Notes: a model not told the origin generated them from the letters alone. 64,000 bases of DNA from Caulobacter sp. BK020 (GCF_004342605.1 NZ_SLZL01000018.1:1-64000); one strand, 5' to 3'; positions 9,409 to 18,983 are shown, counted from the first letter of the stretch. Program-made: numbers and translations.

Positions 9409-10979
9409 GCGCTTCGGCGAGCGAAAGGGCGAACCTGCGAGGGCAGCCCATCCGGCGGGTGGTAATCGTCGGCGGCGGGACCTCCGGCTGGATGGCGGCG
9501 GCGGCGCTGGCCCGCATGGCCCCGCCCGACCTTTCGATCACCCTGGTTGAATCCGACGAGATCGGCACCATCGGGGTCGGCGAGGCCACGATCCCGACCT
9601 TGGCCGACTTCAACGCCTTTCTCGGCGTCGACGAGGACGATTTCGTTCGGCAGACCCAGGCGACCTTCAAGCTGGGGATCGAGTTCGTCGACTGGGGTCG
9701 GATGGGCGAGCGCTACCTGCACCCTTTCGGCGTGCACGGCCACCCGACCCCGGAATTCAAGTTCCACCAGCTTTGGCTCAGGCTCGTCCATTGGGCGGGA
9801 GACGATCCTGAACGCCGCGCGTTGGTTGGCGATCTTGGCGACTACAACGTCGGGACCGTGGCCGCGCGCCTTGGTCGGTTCTCGCGCCCGCAGGCCGGAG
9901 TGCACAACGTCCTGAGCACGATTCGCCACGCGTTTCACTTCGACGCCGGCCTCTATGCCCGTTACCTGCGCGCCTATGCCGAGGCGCGAGGCGTCGTGCG
10001 GCTGGAAGGCATGGTCGTCGGCGCTCAGCAACGGCCGCAGGACGGCTTCTTCGAAGCCGTGCGACTACGTGACGGCCGTGTCATCGAGGGCGACCTGTTC
10101 ATCGACTGCAGCGGCTTTCGGGGCCTGCTGATCAATGGCGTCCTGGGCGCGGGCTTTATCGACTGGAGCCGCTATCTGCCTTGCGACAGGGCGGTCGCCG
10201 TCCCCTATGAAAGAACCGCGCCGCCCGATCCGTTCACCCGCGCCACGGCCGATCTGGCTGGATGGCGATGGCGCATACCCCTTCAGCACCGCATGGGTTC
10301 GGGGTACGTCTATTGCAGCGATCACCTCAGCGACCAGGCCGCGACCGATCGCCTGGTCAGTCAGGCCGAGGGCAGGCTTCTGGCCGACGTGCGGCCGTTG
10401 CGATTCACCGCTGGCCTTCGCGAGCGGTTCTGGGTCAAAAATTGCGTGGCGATCGGCTTGGCGGGCGGGTTCCTTGAGCCGCTGGAATCCACCAGCATCC
10501 ATCTGGCCCAGATGGGCGTGGCCAGGCTGATCCTTCTATGGCCCGACCTCGCCTTCGGCCAAGCCGAGATCGACGAGTACAACACCGCCGCCCGCCTTGA
10601 GTACGAGCAGATCAGAAACTTCATCATCCTGCACTACAAGGCCACCCGGCGCGTCGATACCGAGTTCTGGCGACGTTGCGGCGCGATGCAGATTCCCGAC
10701 GGCCTGGCGCACAAGATCGAGCTCTTCGCCTCCAGCGGCCGGGTTTTCCGGTTCCAGGACGATCTGTTCACCGAGGACAGCTGGCTGGCTGTGATGCTGG
10801 GGCAAGGGGTGCGCCCGCAGGGCTACGACCGGCTGGTGGACCGCATCGCGCATGACGAGCTGTTGACCAACATGGGCCGTCTCAAGGACGTCGTTCTGAA
10901 GTCCGCCCTTTCCCTGCCCGCCCACCAGACCTTCATCAACACCCACTGCCGCGGCGCGACGGGGATCGCCCCGGCATGA
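9405..10979 (+). CDS. Flavin-dependent tryptophan halogenase-family protein
   Basis: 524 residues, cytoplasmic. It starts on the ATGA overlapping the previous stop, so translation is probably coupled. The catalytic set looks intact: GGGTSGW at about residue 23, GVGEATIP near 58, K89 in QATFKLG, an unaltered WRWRIP followed by LQHRMGSGYVY, and LEPLESTSI before the C-terminal helices. This is the more canonical of the two adjacent paralogues. The pair plus TBDR repeats the arrangement found at 51-59 kb on the other strand. With no other secondary-metabolite genes nearby, a link to the imported glycan or a bound aromatic is inferred from context alone. Confidence 0.87.
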   Translation: MSASASERANLRGQPIRRVVIVGGGTSGWMAAAALARMAPPDLSITLVESDEIGTIGVGEATIPTLADFNAFLGVDEDDFVRQTQATFKLGIEFVDWGRMGERYLHPFGVHGHPTPEFKFHQLWLRLVHWAGDDPERRALVGDLGDYNVGTVAARLGRFSRPQAGVHNVLSTIRHAFHFDAGLYARYLRAYAEARGVVRLEGMVVGAQQRPQDGFFEAVRLRDGRVIEGDLFIDCSGFRGLLINGVLGAGFIDWSRYLPCDRAVAVPYERTAPPDPFTRATADLAGWRWRIPLQHRMGSGYVYCSDHLSDQAATDRLVSQAEGRLLADVRPLRFTAGLRERFWVKNCVAIGLAGGFLEPLESTSIHLAQMGVARLILLWPDLAFGQAEIDEYNTAARLEYEQIRNFIILHYKATRRVDTEFWRRCGAMQIPDGLAHKIELFASSGRVFRFQDDLFTEDSWLAVMLGQGVRPQGYDRLVDRIAHDELLTNMGRLKDVVLKSALSLPAHQTFINTHCRGATGIAPA

Positions 10980-10999
10980 ACCGCACGCCGCCGACACTC

Positions 11000-11016
11000 A
11001 GCGGTCAGCGACCGCT
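11000..11016. promoter_or_regulatory. Inverted repeat upstream of the GH27 gene
   Basis: The sequence AGCGGTC-AGC-GACCGCT forms perfect 7-base arms around 3 bases, 24 bases before the GH27 start. No T-run follows, so a protein-binding site or weak RNA hairpin is likelier than a terminator. It differs from the ACAGCGCTGT motif of the TBDR genes. Confidence 0.4.
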
Positions 11017-11040
11017 ATAGAAATCCGAGGGAGAACACCG

Positions 11041-12255
11041 ATGCGAATTTTACGGAAGCGCCATGGCGGCGTCGTGGTCGCCAGCGTCCTGGCGCTCGCC
11101 TTGAGCGGGGCTCCGGCCGCCTGGGCCGCCGACCAGGACCCGCCGCCGCGGGTCGCCAACGGCTTGGCCAAGACGCCGCCGATGGGCTGGAACAGCTGGA
11201 ACAAGTTCGCCTGCACCATCGACGAGCAGACCGTCCGCCGCATGGCCGACGCGATGGCCTCGAACGGCATGAAGGACGCCGGTTACCAATATGTGGTGAT
11301 CGACGACTGCTGGCACGGCCCGCGCGACGCCGGCGGCTTCATCACCTATGACGCCAAGCGCTTTCCCAGCGGCATCAAGGCCCTTTCGGACTATGTGCAC
11401 GCCAAGGGCCTGAAGTTCGGCATCTATTCGGACGCCGGGCGCCTGACCTGCGGCGGCCGGCCGGGAAGCCAGGGGCACGAGTTCCAGGACGCCAAGACCT
11501 ATGCCGACTGGGGCGTGGACTATCTGAAGTACGATTGGTGCTCGACCGGCACGCGCAACGCCGAGGAGGCCTACACCCTGATGGCCGACGCCCTGCGCGA
11601 GACCGGCCGCGACATCGTCTTTTCGATGTGCGAGTGGGGCACGGCCAAGCCCTGGCTGTGGGCCGACAAGGTCGGCAACCTGTGGCGCACGACCGGCGAC
11701 ATCACCGACAAGTGGGACGGCAAGCACGGCTACTCGCTGGGGGTCCTGCCCATCCTCGACGCCAACGAGCCGCTCCATCCGTTCGCCGGCCCGGGCCACT
11801 GGAACGATCCGGACATGCTGGAGGTCGGCAACGGCGGCCTGACCGACACCGAGTACCGCGCGCACTTCAGCCTCTGGGCGCTGATGGCCGCGCCGCTGAT
11901 CGCCGGCAACGACATCGCCAACATGGACGAGGCGACGCGCGCCATCCTGCTGAACACCGACGTCATCGCCGTGAACCAGGACCCGCTGGGCGTCCAGGGC
12001 CGCCGCGTCCGCGACGACGGCGACCTGGAGGTCTGGTCCAAGCCGCTGGCCGACGGCGGCCGGGCGGTGATCCTGTTCAATCGCGGCGCGGCGCCCCAGA
12101 CCATCGCGGTGAACTGGACCGAGCTGGGCTACCCGGCCAGCCTTAAGGCCGAGGTCCGCGACCTGTGGGCCAGGACGTCGCTGGGCAAGATGAAGGAGCG
12201 GTTCGCCGCGCCGGTCGCCTCGCACGGCGTGGTGATGGTCACGGTGAAACCCTGA
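11041..12255 (+). CDS. GH27 alpha-galactosidase, exported
   Basis: 404 residues with a Sec-type signal peptide (cleavage near APAAWAADQ) and a GAGGGAG ribosome site. The fold is a TIM barrel plus a C-terminal beta domain (about 315-404). Signatures are TPPMGWNSWNKFAC (45-58), VIDDCW, the nucleophile D165 in YLKYDWC, and the acid/base Asp in HWNDPDML near residue 258. GH27 enzymes remove terminal alpha-D-galactose, and some act on beta-L-arabinopyranose. Together with the following GH2 beta-galactosidase it suits periplasmic trimming of galactose-bearing side chains. It lies 61 bases behind the halogenase pair on the same strand and could be co-transcribed or use its own promoter. Confidence 0.92.
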   Translation: MRILRKRHGGVVVASVLALALSGAPAAWAADQDPPPRVANGLAKTPPMGWNSWNKFACTIDEQTVRRMADAMASNGMKDAGYQYVVIDDCWHGPRDAGGFITYDAKRFPSGIKALSDYVHAKGLKFGIYSDAGRLTCGGRPGSQGHEFQDAKTYADWGVDYLKYDWCSTGTRNAEEAYTLMADALRETGRDIVFSMCEWGTAKPWLWADKVGNLWRTTGDITDKWDGKHGYSLGVLPILDANEPLHPFAGPGHWNDPDMLEVGNGGLTDTEYRAHFSLWALMAAPLIAGNDIANMDEATRAILLNTDVIAVNQDPLGVQGRRVRDDGDLEVWSKPLADGGRAVILFNRGAAPQTIAVNWTELGYPASLKAEVRDLWARTSLGKMKERFAAPVASHGVVMVTVKP

Positions 12256-12285
12256 ACGACGGCGCTGACCACGCCTTGCCAACCC

Positions 12286-12309
12286 GGGTCGCGGCGCGCG
12301 CCGCGACCC
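12286..12309. terminator. Perfect 24-base palindrome between GH27 and GH2 genes
   Basis: Twelve-base perfect arms (GGGTCGCGGCGC and its complement) with no spacer, 30 bases after the GH27 stop and 36 before the GH2 start. The folded RNA would be very stable, but no U-run follows. It may protect the GH27 message or reduce read-through into the GH2 gene rather than be a full terminator. Confidence 0.45.
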
Positions 12310-12344
12310 ACGACGCTTCCTCCATCAATGGACCTGCAGCCGTG

Positions 12345-15230
12345 ATGCGATCTCTGTTCCTTGCCGTGGCGGCCGTGATCGTCTTCGGACTGGCCACGCC
12401 CTCGACCGCGGATGCCCAGGCCTCGGCGCCCTCGGCGACGGCGGCCACGAGAACCCGCGTCAACATCGACGCCGATTGGCGCTTTGCGTTGGGCCACGCC
12501 ACGGACGCCAGCCAGGATTACGGTCACGGAACCGCCCCCTTCTTCTTCGCGAAGGCGGGATATGGCGATGGGCCGACCAGCCCGAAGTTCGACGACCGGG
12601 CCTGGCGAAAGCTGGACCTTCCCCACGACTGGGCCGTCGAAGCGCCGTTCGACGGCAGGGCTTCGGGCAATCACGGCTCCAAGGCCGTGGGTCCGGGATT
12701 TCCCGAGCGCAGCATCGGCTGGTACAGAAAGTCCCTCCAGATCGGCCCGTCCGACCTGGGCAAGCGCATCGTCGTGGAGTTCGACGGCGTGTATAGAAAC
12801 GCCGCCGTCTGGTTCAACGGCCACTACATCGGACGCGAGCCGAGCGGCTATTCCAGCTTCGCCTACGACCTGACCGACTATGTCGACTATGACGGGCCCA
12901 ACATCCTGGCGCTGCGTGTCGACGCCTCGATGGAGGAGGGCTGGTTCTATGAAGGGGCCGGCATCTATCGTCACGTCTGGCTGACCAAGACCGCGCCCCT
13001 TCACGTCGCGCGATGGGGGACATTCGTCAGCAGCACGCTGCGCGACGGCGTGGCCACGCTGTCGGTCCAGACCAGGCTGGAAAACCAGGGCGTGGATCCT
13101 GGCTCGGTCAGCATCGATCATCAGGTCGTCGACAGCGACGGTTCGGTCGTGCTCTCCAGCACGGGTCAGGCGCGACAGCTCGAGGCCGGCGCCTCGCTGC
13201 GTGACGACCAGCCCCTGCGGCTGCCCCGGCCCCGGCTCTGGTCGATGAGCGATCCTCACCTCTATCGCCTGGTCACGACGGTCCGCGACGGCGCGGCGGT
13301 GATCGACCGGTACGAAACCCCGTTCGGCGTGCGGGACGTGCGCTGGGATCCCGACAGCGGCTTCTGGCTCAACGGCGAGAACGTCAAGCTGAAGGGCGTC
13401 AATATTCACCAGGACCATGCCGGGGTCGGCGTGGCGCTGCCCGATCAATTGCAGACCTGGCGGCTGCGCCAGCTCAAGGCCATGGGGGTCAACGCCATTC
13501 GCACCTCGCACGGGCCGCCCTCCCCCGAATTGCTGGACGCCGCCGACAGGCTTGGGCTGGTGGTCATCGACGAACATCGCATGATGGGGACCTCGCCCGA
13601 GATCACCGACCAGCTGACCCGGTTGATCGAACGCGACCGAAACCATCCTTCCGTCGTGCTCTGGTCGGTCGGCAACGAGGAATGGGCGCTTGAGGGCAAC
13701 GCGCTTGGCGCCCGCCTGACCAAGCTGATGCAGGCCAAGGTCAAGGCCCTGGACCCGACACGCGCCACGACCGTCGCCATTTCCGGCGGCGCGCCGCGCG
13801 GCAGTTCGTCGACCACCGAGGTGGCCGGCTTCAACTACCGCTCGCAACACGACGTCGACGCCTATCATCGCCTCTTTCCGCGCGTGCCGGCGGTGATGAC
13901 GGAGGAGGGCTCGACCTTCGCGACGCGCGGCGTCTACATCTCCGACCCCGCCAGGCAGCATATCGCCGCCTATGATCGGCCGCAGCGACCGCAAGGCTCC
14001 AGCAGCATCGAGCAGGGCTGGACGGCGGTGGTGGAACGGCCCTGGATGGCGGGCATGTTCGTCTGGACCGGCCTGGACTACCGCGGCGAGACGACGCCCT
14101 TCGGCTGGCCGGCGATCAGCTCTCAGTTCGGCATGCTCGACACCACGGGGGCGTTCAAGGACAGCGCCTACTATCTGCAAAGCTGGTGGACCGACAAACC
14201 GATGGTTCACATCGTGGGCCATTGGACGTGGCCTGATCGGCCGGGAGCCGAGATCCCCATCTGGATCTATTCCAACGCCGAGCAGGTCGAGTTGCTGTTG
14301 AACGGCAAGAGCCTGGGCCGCAAGACCATGCCACGCCAAAGTCATCTGGAATGGGCGATCGCCTACGCGCCCGGGAGGTTGGTCGCGCGCGGCTTCCGAG
14401 GCTCGACCCTGGTCGCCGAAGACAAGGTCGTCACCACCACGGCGCCACGGACCCTGCGCCTGACGCCGCCGTCCGACCGCCTGGAAGCTGGCGGCGGAGG
14501 CGCGGCCGCGATCGGCGTCAGCGTGCTCGACGCCGCCGGCTCGCACGTGCCGACCGCATCCAACAAGGTCACGTTCGAAATCGAACGGGGCGGCCGGATC
14601 ATCGGCGTTGGCAACGGCGATCCGTCCAGCCACGAACCAGATCAGTTCGTCGACCAGTACGCCGCGCTCGCCACGTCCGATTGGCGGGTCGCGGATCTGT
14701 CGGCGGCGCCGGGCGCCGGTCTTCCCGACCTCGGCGCATTGACCTGGCGCAATCCGTTCACATGGTATCCGCCCGGCAGCGAACCGGCCGTGCCCGCCGC
14801 GTTCATTCTGAGGGGCGCGGCGACGGCCCCGCCGGTCGATGGCGGCCGATCGACGCTCTTCGTCCCCCTGCTGAGCGCCACGCAGCGACTGTTCGTCAAC
14901 GGGCAGGAGCTGACGTCCCGCGCGGTCGCCGACGCCGGGGGCTGGAGCGCGCCTTTCACGCCGGCGGCCGACGGGCGGGTGGAGATCGCCATCGTCGTGC
15001 CCTCCGACGCCGGAGCGGCGCTCAAGACCTTGCAGGACAAGGGGCTGAACGGCTCCAACGTGGCCTTCATCAGGGTCATCCGACCAGCCGCCCCCTGGGC
15101 GCGAAGCCTCTTCAACGGCCACGCCCAGGTCCTTGTTCAGGCCGATCCCGACGCCCCCGAGGTCGTGTTGACCGCCACGACTCCTGGCCTTCCCCCCGCG
15201 CGGCTGGTGCTCAAGTCAGCGGCGAATTGA
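12345..15230 (+). CDS. GH2 beta-galactosidase-type enzyme, exported
   Basis: 961 residues with a signal peptide (AVAAVIVFGLA...ADAQA). GTG at 12342 is an equally close alternative start. Order: jelly-roll sugar-binding domain (WRFALGHATD, LPHDWAVEAPF), Ig-like domain, TIM barrel about 320-620, then Ig-like and carbohydrate-binding-like C-terminal domains. The acid/base is E445 in GNEEW; the nucleophile is probably E520 in MTEEG. An insert after the GVGNGDPSSHEPDQ motif (about 770-950) looks like an extra beta-sandwich and is absent from the shorter paralogue at 19011-21500, which shares much of the rest. Removal of beta-galactose from galactan or xyloglucan oligosaccharides is the likely role; exact specificity cannot be read. 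Confidence 0.88.
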   Translation: MRSLFLAVAAVIVFGLATPSTADAQASAPSATAATRTRVNIDADWRFALGHATDASQDYGHGTAPFFFAKAGYGDGPTSPKFDDRAWRKLDLPHDWAVEAPFDGRASGNHGSKAVGPGFPERSIGWYRKSLQIGPSDLGKRIVVEFDGVYRNAAVWFNGHYIGREPSGYSSFAYDLTDYVDYDGPNILALRVDASMEEGWFYEGAGIYRHVWLTKTAPLHVARWGTFVSSTLRDGVATLSVQTRLENQGVDPGSVSIDHQVVDSDGSVVLSSTGQARQLEAGASLRDDQPLRLPRPRLWSMSDPHLYRLVTTVRDGAAVIDRYETPFGVRDVRWDPDSGFWLNGENVKLKGVNIHQDHAGVGVALPDQLQTWRLRQLKAMGVNAIRTSHGPPSPELLDAADRLGLVVIDEHRMMGTSPEITDQLTRLIERDRNHPSVVLWSVGNEEWALEGNALGARLTKLMQAKVKALDPTRATTVAISGGAPRGSSSTTEVAGFNYRSQHDVDAYHRLFPRVPAVMTEEGSTFATRGVYISDPARQHIAAYDRPQRPQGSSSIEQGWTAVVERPWMAGMFVWTGLDYRGETTPFGWPAISSQFGMLDTTGAFKDSAYYLQSWWTDKPMVHIVGHWTWPDRPGAEIPIWIYSNAEQVELLLNGKSLGRKTMPRQSHLEWAIAYAPGRLVARGFRGSTLVAEDKVVTTTAPRTLRLTPPSDRLEAGGGGAAAIGVSVLDAAGSHVPTASNKVTFEIERGGRIIGVGNGDPSSHEPDQFVDQYAALATSDWRVADLSAAPGAGLPDLGALTWRNPFTWYPPGSEPAVPAAFILRGAATAPPVDGGRSTLFVPLLSATQRLFVNGQELTSRAVADAGGWSAPFTPAADGRVEIAIVVPSDAGAALKTLQDKGLNGSNVAFIRVIRPAAPWARSLFNGHAQVLVQADPDAPEVVLTATTPGLPPARLVLKSAAN

Positions 15231-15275
15231 ACGCCAGGGCGCGCGGACAGCGGTGGTGACGACCATGGCCGCGAA

Positions 15276-15299
15276 GAGGTGGCGGAAACCCGCCACCTC
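15276..15299. terminator. Hairpin between convergent GH2 and TBDR genes
   Basis: GAGGTGGCGG and CCGCCACCTC form a 10-base-pair stem around AAAC. It lies 46 bases beyond the GH2 stop and 9 bases beyond the minus-strand TBDR stop, a usual place for a bidirectional terminator. Neither side has a strong T-run, so efficiency is uncertain. Confidence 0.5.
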
Positions 15300-15307
15300 G
15301 CGCGATG

Positions 15308-17794
15308 TCAGAAGCTGTAGGCGACCGTCGCCTGGAAGCTCCTTGGCTTTTCCGGCAACACGATCGTGCTCCCGAACAACTCCGTGAAGTTGGCCCGGAA
15401 GTAGGTCGCGTCGGTCGCGTTCTTCACAACCGCGCGGAACAGCCACTGGTCCTTCTTATAGGACGCGCTCAGGTCGACCAGCGTATAGGCCGGCAGGCGC
15501 ACCACCTGGGACTGGCCCGACCATACCGACTCTACGTGCGAAGCGCTGGCGGCGAAGGCCAGGCCGTTGTCGAAGGCGTAGGTGGCCGTTCCCGAGATGA
15601 CATTTTCAGGAATGCCCGCGCGGCGCGAGGCCTCCCGGGTGAAAATCGGAACCAGGCCCAGCGGCTGCCCCCCCAGATAAAGGGCGGGATTGGTGACATT
15701 CTTCAGATCCTCGATGCCGAAGAAGCTAAAGGCTGTGCCGGCGTCCAAATAGGAAAGGTTATAGACCCTGGTGTTGGTGTAGGCGCCGGTGAGCAGCAGG
15801 TGCTCGTTGACGGACCAGCGGAACTCCGCCTCCAGGCCTTTGGTCTCGACCGACTGATTGGTCACGGACGACTGAACATTGTGGTCGGTTCGGTTCTGCT
15901 TGTAGACAGACACCGCGCCATAGAGCTTGCCATCCAGCCAGGATCCCTTGACGCCGCCCTCGTAGAGATTGGACGCGGCAATGAACGAATTGCCCGCCAC
16001 GTCGGCCACTAAGACTTCAGCGCCCTCGCCCACGACCATCGTGGATTGTTTTGAAGCGGTCACGTACGGGATCAGACCCAGCGGCAGCTTGTAGTTCGCA
16101 CTGGCGGTCCACGACCAGGCGCCCTTGCTGTTCGAGGCCGACAGAAGGGTTCCCGCGGCGACCGGCTGCCGGCTTGGGTCGATTGTCGAAACGACGTCCG
16201 TCTTGTCGTATCGCGCGCCCAGAGTGACATCGAGGCCGAAATCGAACGCCATATCGGCAAGGCCGGCAAGGCCATAGTCCGTATAGTGCCCGGTCAAATA
16301 GTCAGAATAGGAGCAATCGCACTGGGTCGACAGGAGACGAGTGGAGAGCGGGGTATAGCCTTCCGTCAGATCGACACGATGGAAATACTCGTAGGTGAAA
16401 TCGTCGCCGAAATGGAAATTTGTATAACGAATTGACGGCGAAATTTGGTAGGCGAATTTCCCCATCGCATTGGTAAACGTCTGGGAAGCGACGATCTTGT
16501 CTTCTATTACGTAAGAATCGACAAACTGGGAAAACCCGTAGGCATTTTCATTCAGATTTTTTGTCTTGTCGTAGAAAAGTTGATTTTTGATCTCAAAATC
16601 ATTCGCTCCAGTATAGATGAGATCGAAATAGCCGGTCGTCTGCTTATTCTGCAGAAGATCGTCGACGCCGGTCAGCGTGTCCTTGCGGCTGAGCTTCGCC
16701 GTACCTGAACTCGTCAGGGCCATGTTTCCGCCGGCGGGGAAGCAGCCATTCGTGATCGAAGCCGCAAAAACGTTGCCGCCGCACGCGAAGCCGCCAAAGG
16801 GGCCAAGCCCGCCGATCGCCGCGAGTTCGGCATAGGAAATCTTGCCGTCGGGCGCGCCGATGTCGGGCACCGCCTTGGCCGTCCCGGTGATGTAGGTCCC
16901 GTTGTCCACCAGGGCCTGCGTCAGGCGGTTCCAGCCGCCGTTCTGCTGGCCGTCGTACTTGTGGTACATGCCTCCAAATTCCGCCCGCAGATTGTCGGTG
17001 ATGTTGCTGTCGAACGACGCCTGCAGGATCGTCTGCTTGGTGGACATGTTGCGGTAGTAGCTGCCCGAGTCCTCGACTTCGGCATAAAGGCTGTAGCCAA
17101 ACTCCTTTTCCCCAATCGCGCCGGGGCCGCGCACTTGCGCCGTCAGGACGCCCTTGTCCCAGCTGCCCGTGGTGTAGCTGATCTCTCCCTGCGGCGACGA
17201 CATCAGCGCGCCGTTGACCCGGGCCGACTTCGGAACAAAATTCATGTAGCCGCCGGTCTTCGACGGGCCGTAGATCGGCGAGGCCGGGCCCCGGACGATG
17301 TCGATCCGATCGGAGGCTCCGATGGGAGTCGGATAATTGCCCGCATTATCCAGGCGACGGATCCCGCGGAAATAGACTTCGCCGGGCGTGCCGCGGATAT
17401 CAAGCGCGCCACCGACGCCGAAGAAGGAATTGGTAAACGTACCGGGCGCCTGTGCGACAAGGTCATAGATCTCTGTCACGCCAAAACGTTCGATCTGTTC
17501 CTGGCTGATGGTCGACGCCGAACGCGGGGTTTCCAAAATCGTCTTGTCAAAACCGAAAATCGACCCGACGTTCTTGAGGGGCAGGGCTCCAAGCGACCCC
17601 GTAACGACAACCTCGTCAACGGCGGTGGGAGACTCGCCCGCCGACGCAGGCGCCGGCTTGACTTGCGCCCATCCCGCCGACGTCATGGCCGTGCTGGCAA
17701 GCAGACCCGCGGCGACTGTCATCAGAGATCTGCATACTCGGTGAGATTTCCGAGCAACATTCATGACATCGCCTACAGATTGCATATTCTTCAT
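15308..17794 (-). CDS. TonB-dependent receptor, siderophore type
   Basis: 828 residues. ATG at 17794 with a GGGGCGAGG ribosome site; a signal peptide ends near SAGWAQ. The plug carries DEVVVTGS, a siderophore-receptor-like ETPRSASTISQEQIERFGVTEIYDLV stretch (residue run split across about 88-113), IRGTPGEVYFRGIRRLDN and DRIDIVRGPASPIYG, followed by a barrel ending VAYSF. The plug resembles ferric-siderophore receptors rather than the glycan receptors at 4659 and 59027. A cysteine-containing loop (FACGG...NGCFP) may be extracellular. The middle of the gene (16400-16620) is more AT-rich than its surroundings. It is convergent with the GH2 gene and has no obvious operon partner. Iron chelate transport is inferred from the plug type only. 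Confidence 0.82.
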   Translation of the reverse strand: MKNMQSVGDVMNVARKSHRVCRSLMTVAAGLLASTAMTSAGWAQVKPAPASAGESPTAVDEVVVTGSLGALPLKNVGSIFGFDKTILETPRSASTISQEQIERFGVTEIYDLVAQAPGTFTNSFFGVGGALDIRGTPGEVYFRGIRRLDNAGNYPTPIGASDRIDIVRGPASPIYGPSKTGGYMNFVPKSARVNGALMSSPQGEISYTTGSWDKGVLTAQVRGPGAIGEKEFGYSLYAEVEDSGSYYRNMSTKQTILQASFDSNITDNLRAEFGGMYHKYDGQQNGGWNRLTQALVDNGTYITGTAKAVPDIGAPDGKISYAELAAIGGLGPFGGFACGGNVFAASITNGCFPAGGNMALTSSGTAKLSRKDTLTGVDDLLQNKQTTGYFDLIYTGANDFEIKNQLFYDKTKNLNENAYGFSQFVDSYVIEDKIVASQTFTNAMGKFAYQISPSIRYTNFHFGDDFTYEYFHRVDLTEGYTPLSTRLLSTQCDCSYSDYLTGHYTDYGLAGLADMAFDFGLDVTLGARYDKTDVVSTIDPSRQPVAAGTLLSASNSKGAWSWTASANYKLPLGLIPYVTASKQSTMVVGEGAEVLVADVAGNSFIAASNLYEGGVKGSWLDGKLYGAVSVYKQNRTDHNVQSSVTNQSVETKGLEAEFRWSVNEHLLLTGAYTNTRVYNLSYLDAGTAFSFFGIEDLKNVTNPALYLGGQPLGLVPIFTREASRRAGIPENVISGTATYAFDNGLAFAASASHVESVWSGQSQVVRLPAYTLVDLSASYKKDQWLFRAVVKNATDATYFRANFTELFGSTIVLPEKPRSFQATVAYSF

Positions 17795-18596
17795 TTAGCC
17801 TCGCCCCTTACATTTCAAGTTTGCGGATTTCATCGCTTTTCGCGCCGGTGGCGACTGAGAAATGACCGCTTAAGTAGTGGACCTGGCGCATGCTGCGCCG
17901 CACCCCCAGGAATAGGCGCGTCCTGGAGCGATCAAATGCTATGACCTTGGCCGGCTATTGCGAAAATTAGAGCGGATATGCTGGCCTTTTCACGCTTCCA
18001 TCGTGATTTCTTTGAATCGGCGCCGGAAATTCGAACAGTTGGCCAAGCTGAGTTCGCCCCGTTTGCAGGACAGACTTTACGGCTGGAAAGCGGCGCCGGC
18101 TGAGAAGACGCCACCGTCCACTCGCCGTCCGGCCGGGGGCTCCGCGACATTGGGGACCAAGCCTTGCCAAGGTCCACTCAAACAAAAATGTCGGGCCAAC
18201 TTAACGGGGGCCGCTAAAGTGTTGAAATCCTCCAAGAAGGCGCTTTTGCCAACTTTGCGCTCCCCACTTAAGACTGGCCGCAGAACGCCCGATCCAACTT
18301 AAGACCGTCCGCGACTTTCCACCCGAGCGGCCTAGCGCGCCTGAAAATGTAATAATACTTTGACTTGACGCCTAAACGACGCCATCACAGCGAGGTTTAA
18401 GCTCCCAGCTTGTTCTACCACCAGCCTGACCCACCGGATGAGGCGACATCGCGCCTCGTCGTGTCGCGCACCCCCAAGGCAACATTACCCCTCTTGCTGT
18501 GATCGCCGGCGCCCCTTTGGAGTTTGCCACCAGCCCACCGACTGTTGAAAAACGCCTAGCAATAGTCGTGGATGCCCTGGCCCAGTTGAACTCGGA
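17795..18596. other. Gene-poor decayed stretch with spaced CCAACTTAAG repeats
   Basis: I see no credible gene in these ~800 bases: the open frames have poor codon bias. The right part (about 18190-18310) holds several spaced copies of a CCAACTTAAG-like motif: at 18194, a weak match near 18249, then CCACTTAAG at 18264 and CCAACTTAAG at 18294. The same motif recurs inverted at 61102-61133 and 63484-63515. Arrays like this occur at the ends of some insertion sequences, so this may be the scar of a mobile element. The left part should hold the promoter of the 17794 TBDR. Confidence 0.45.
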
Positions 18597-18983
18597 TCAC
18601 TGATGCTCCGCCGCCTGCGCCCTAAGCCACCTGGCCAAGCCCGACACAGTGGCTCTTGTCTCACCGCGATGCGACAGCAGATGCACGCCTTTCGGACTGA
18701 CCATCCGGCGTTCGAAAGGCGTGACCAGCGCACCTTAGGCCAACAACGACGCGAACAAGATTGGCGATAGCAGGGCCACACCGGCCCCACCCAATGCGGC
18801 CGATGCATCCAGTTCGTGCGTGGGAAAGTCTGTTCCGAGGAAATGGCAACCCATCTGTTCACCATGGTCGAGGCCACGCGTCAGGCCACTGGACCGGTCG
18901 TCTGTCGCGGAAAGGCCATCGGCGCTGGTCAAGCAGTAGAGCTTGAACCTGTCATTCCAGGCCAGCGCCACGCGTTCCGGCAT
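18597..18983 (-). pseudogene. Truncated LysR-type regulator remnant with an in-frame stop
   Basis: Read from 18983 down, the frame gives a C-terminal LysR effector-domain fragment (DASAALGGAGVALLSPILFASLLA). It is interrupted by TAA at 18735-18737 and then continues in the same frame (GALVTPFERRMVSPKGVHLL...LARWLRAQAAEHQ) to TGA at 18597. The joined text matches the usual end of GcvA-like LysR proteins. The helix-turn-helix and most of the effector domain are missing, so the gene is both truncated and interrupted. It lies downstream of the GH2 gene at 19011 on the same strand with no promoter evident. The family call rests mainly on the last ~60 codons. Confidence 0.55.

Noticed and set aside
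4659..10979. Reading the halogenase genes as a pyrrolnitrin- or rebeccamycin-like biosynthetic cluster
   Set aside because: No partner biosynthetic, NRPS, PKS or resistance genes occur; neighbours are receptors and glycoside hydrolases.
12129..15122. Long minus-strand open frame opposite the GH2 gene
   Set aside because: Antisense shadow of a complete GH2 enzyme; the translation is low-complexity Arg/Gly/Ala/Asp text with no domain.
16400..16620. AT-rich patch in the siderophore-type TBDR as evidence of transfer
   Set aside because: The patch is short and inside an intact barrel gene; local composition alone does not show transfer.
17958..18302. Open frames in the gap after the 17794 TBDR
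   Set aside because: Poor third-position GC, no ribosome site, no motif, and they run across the repeat array.
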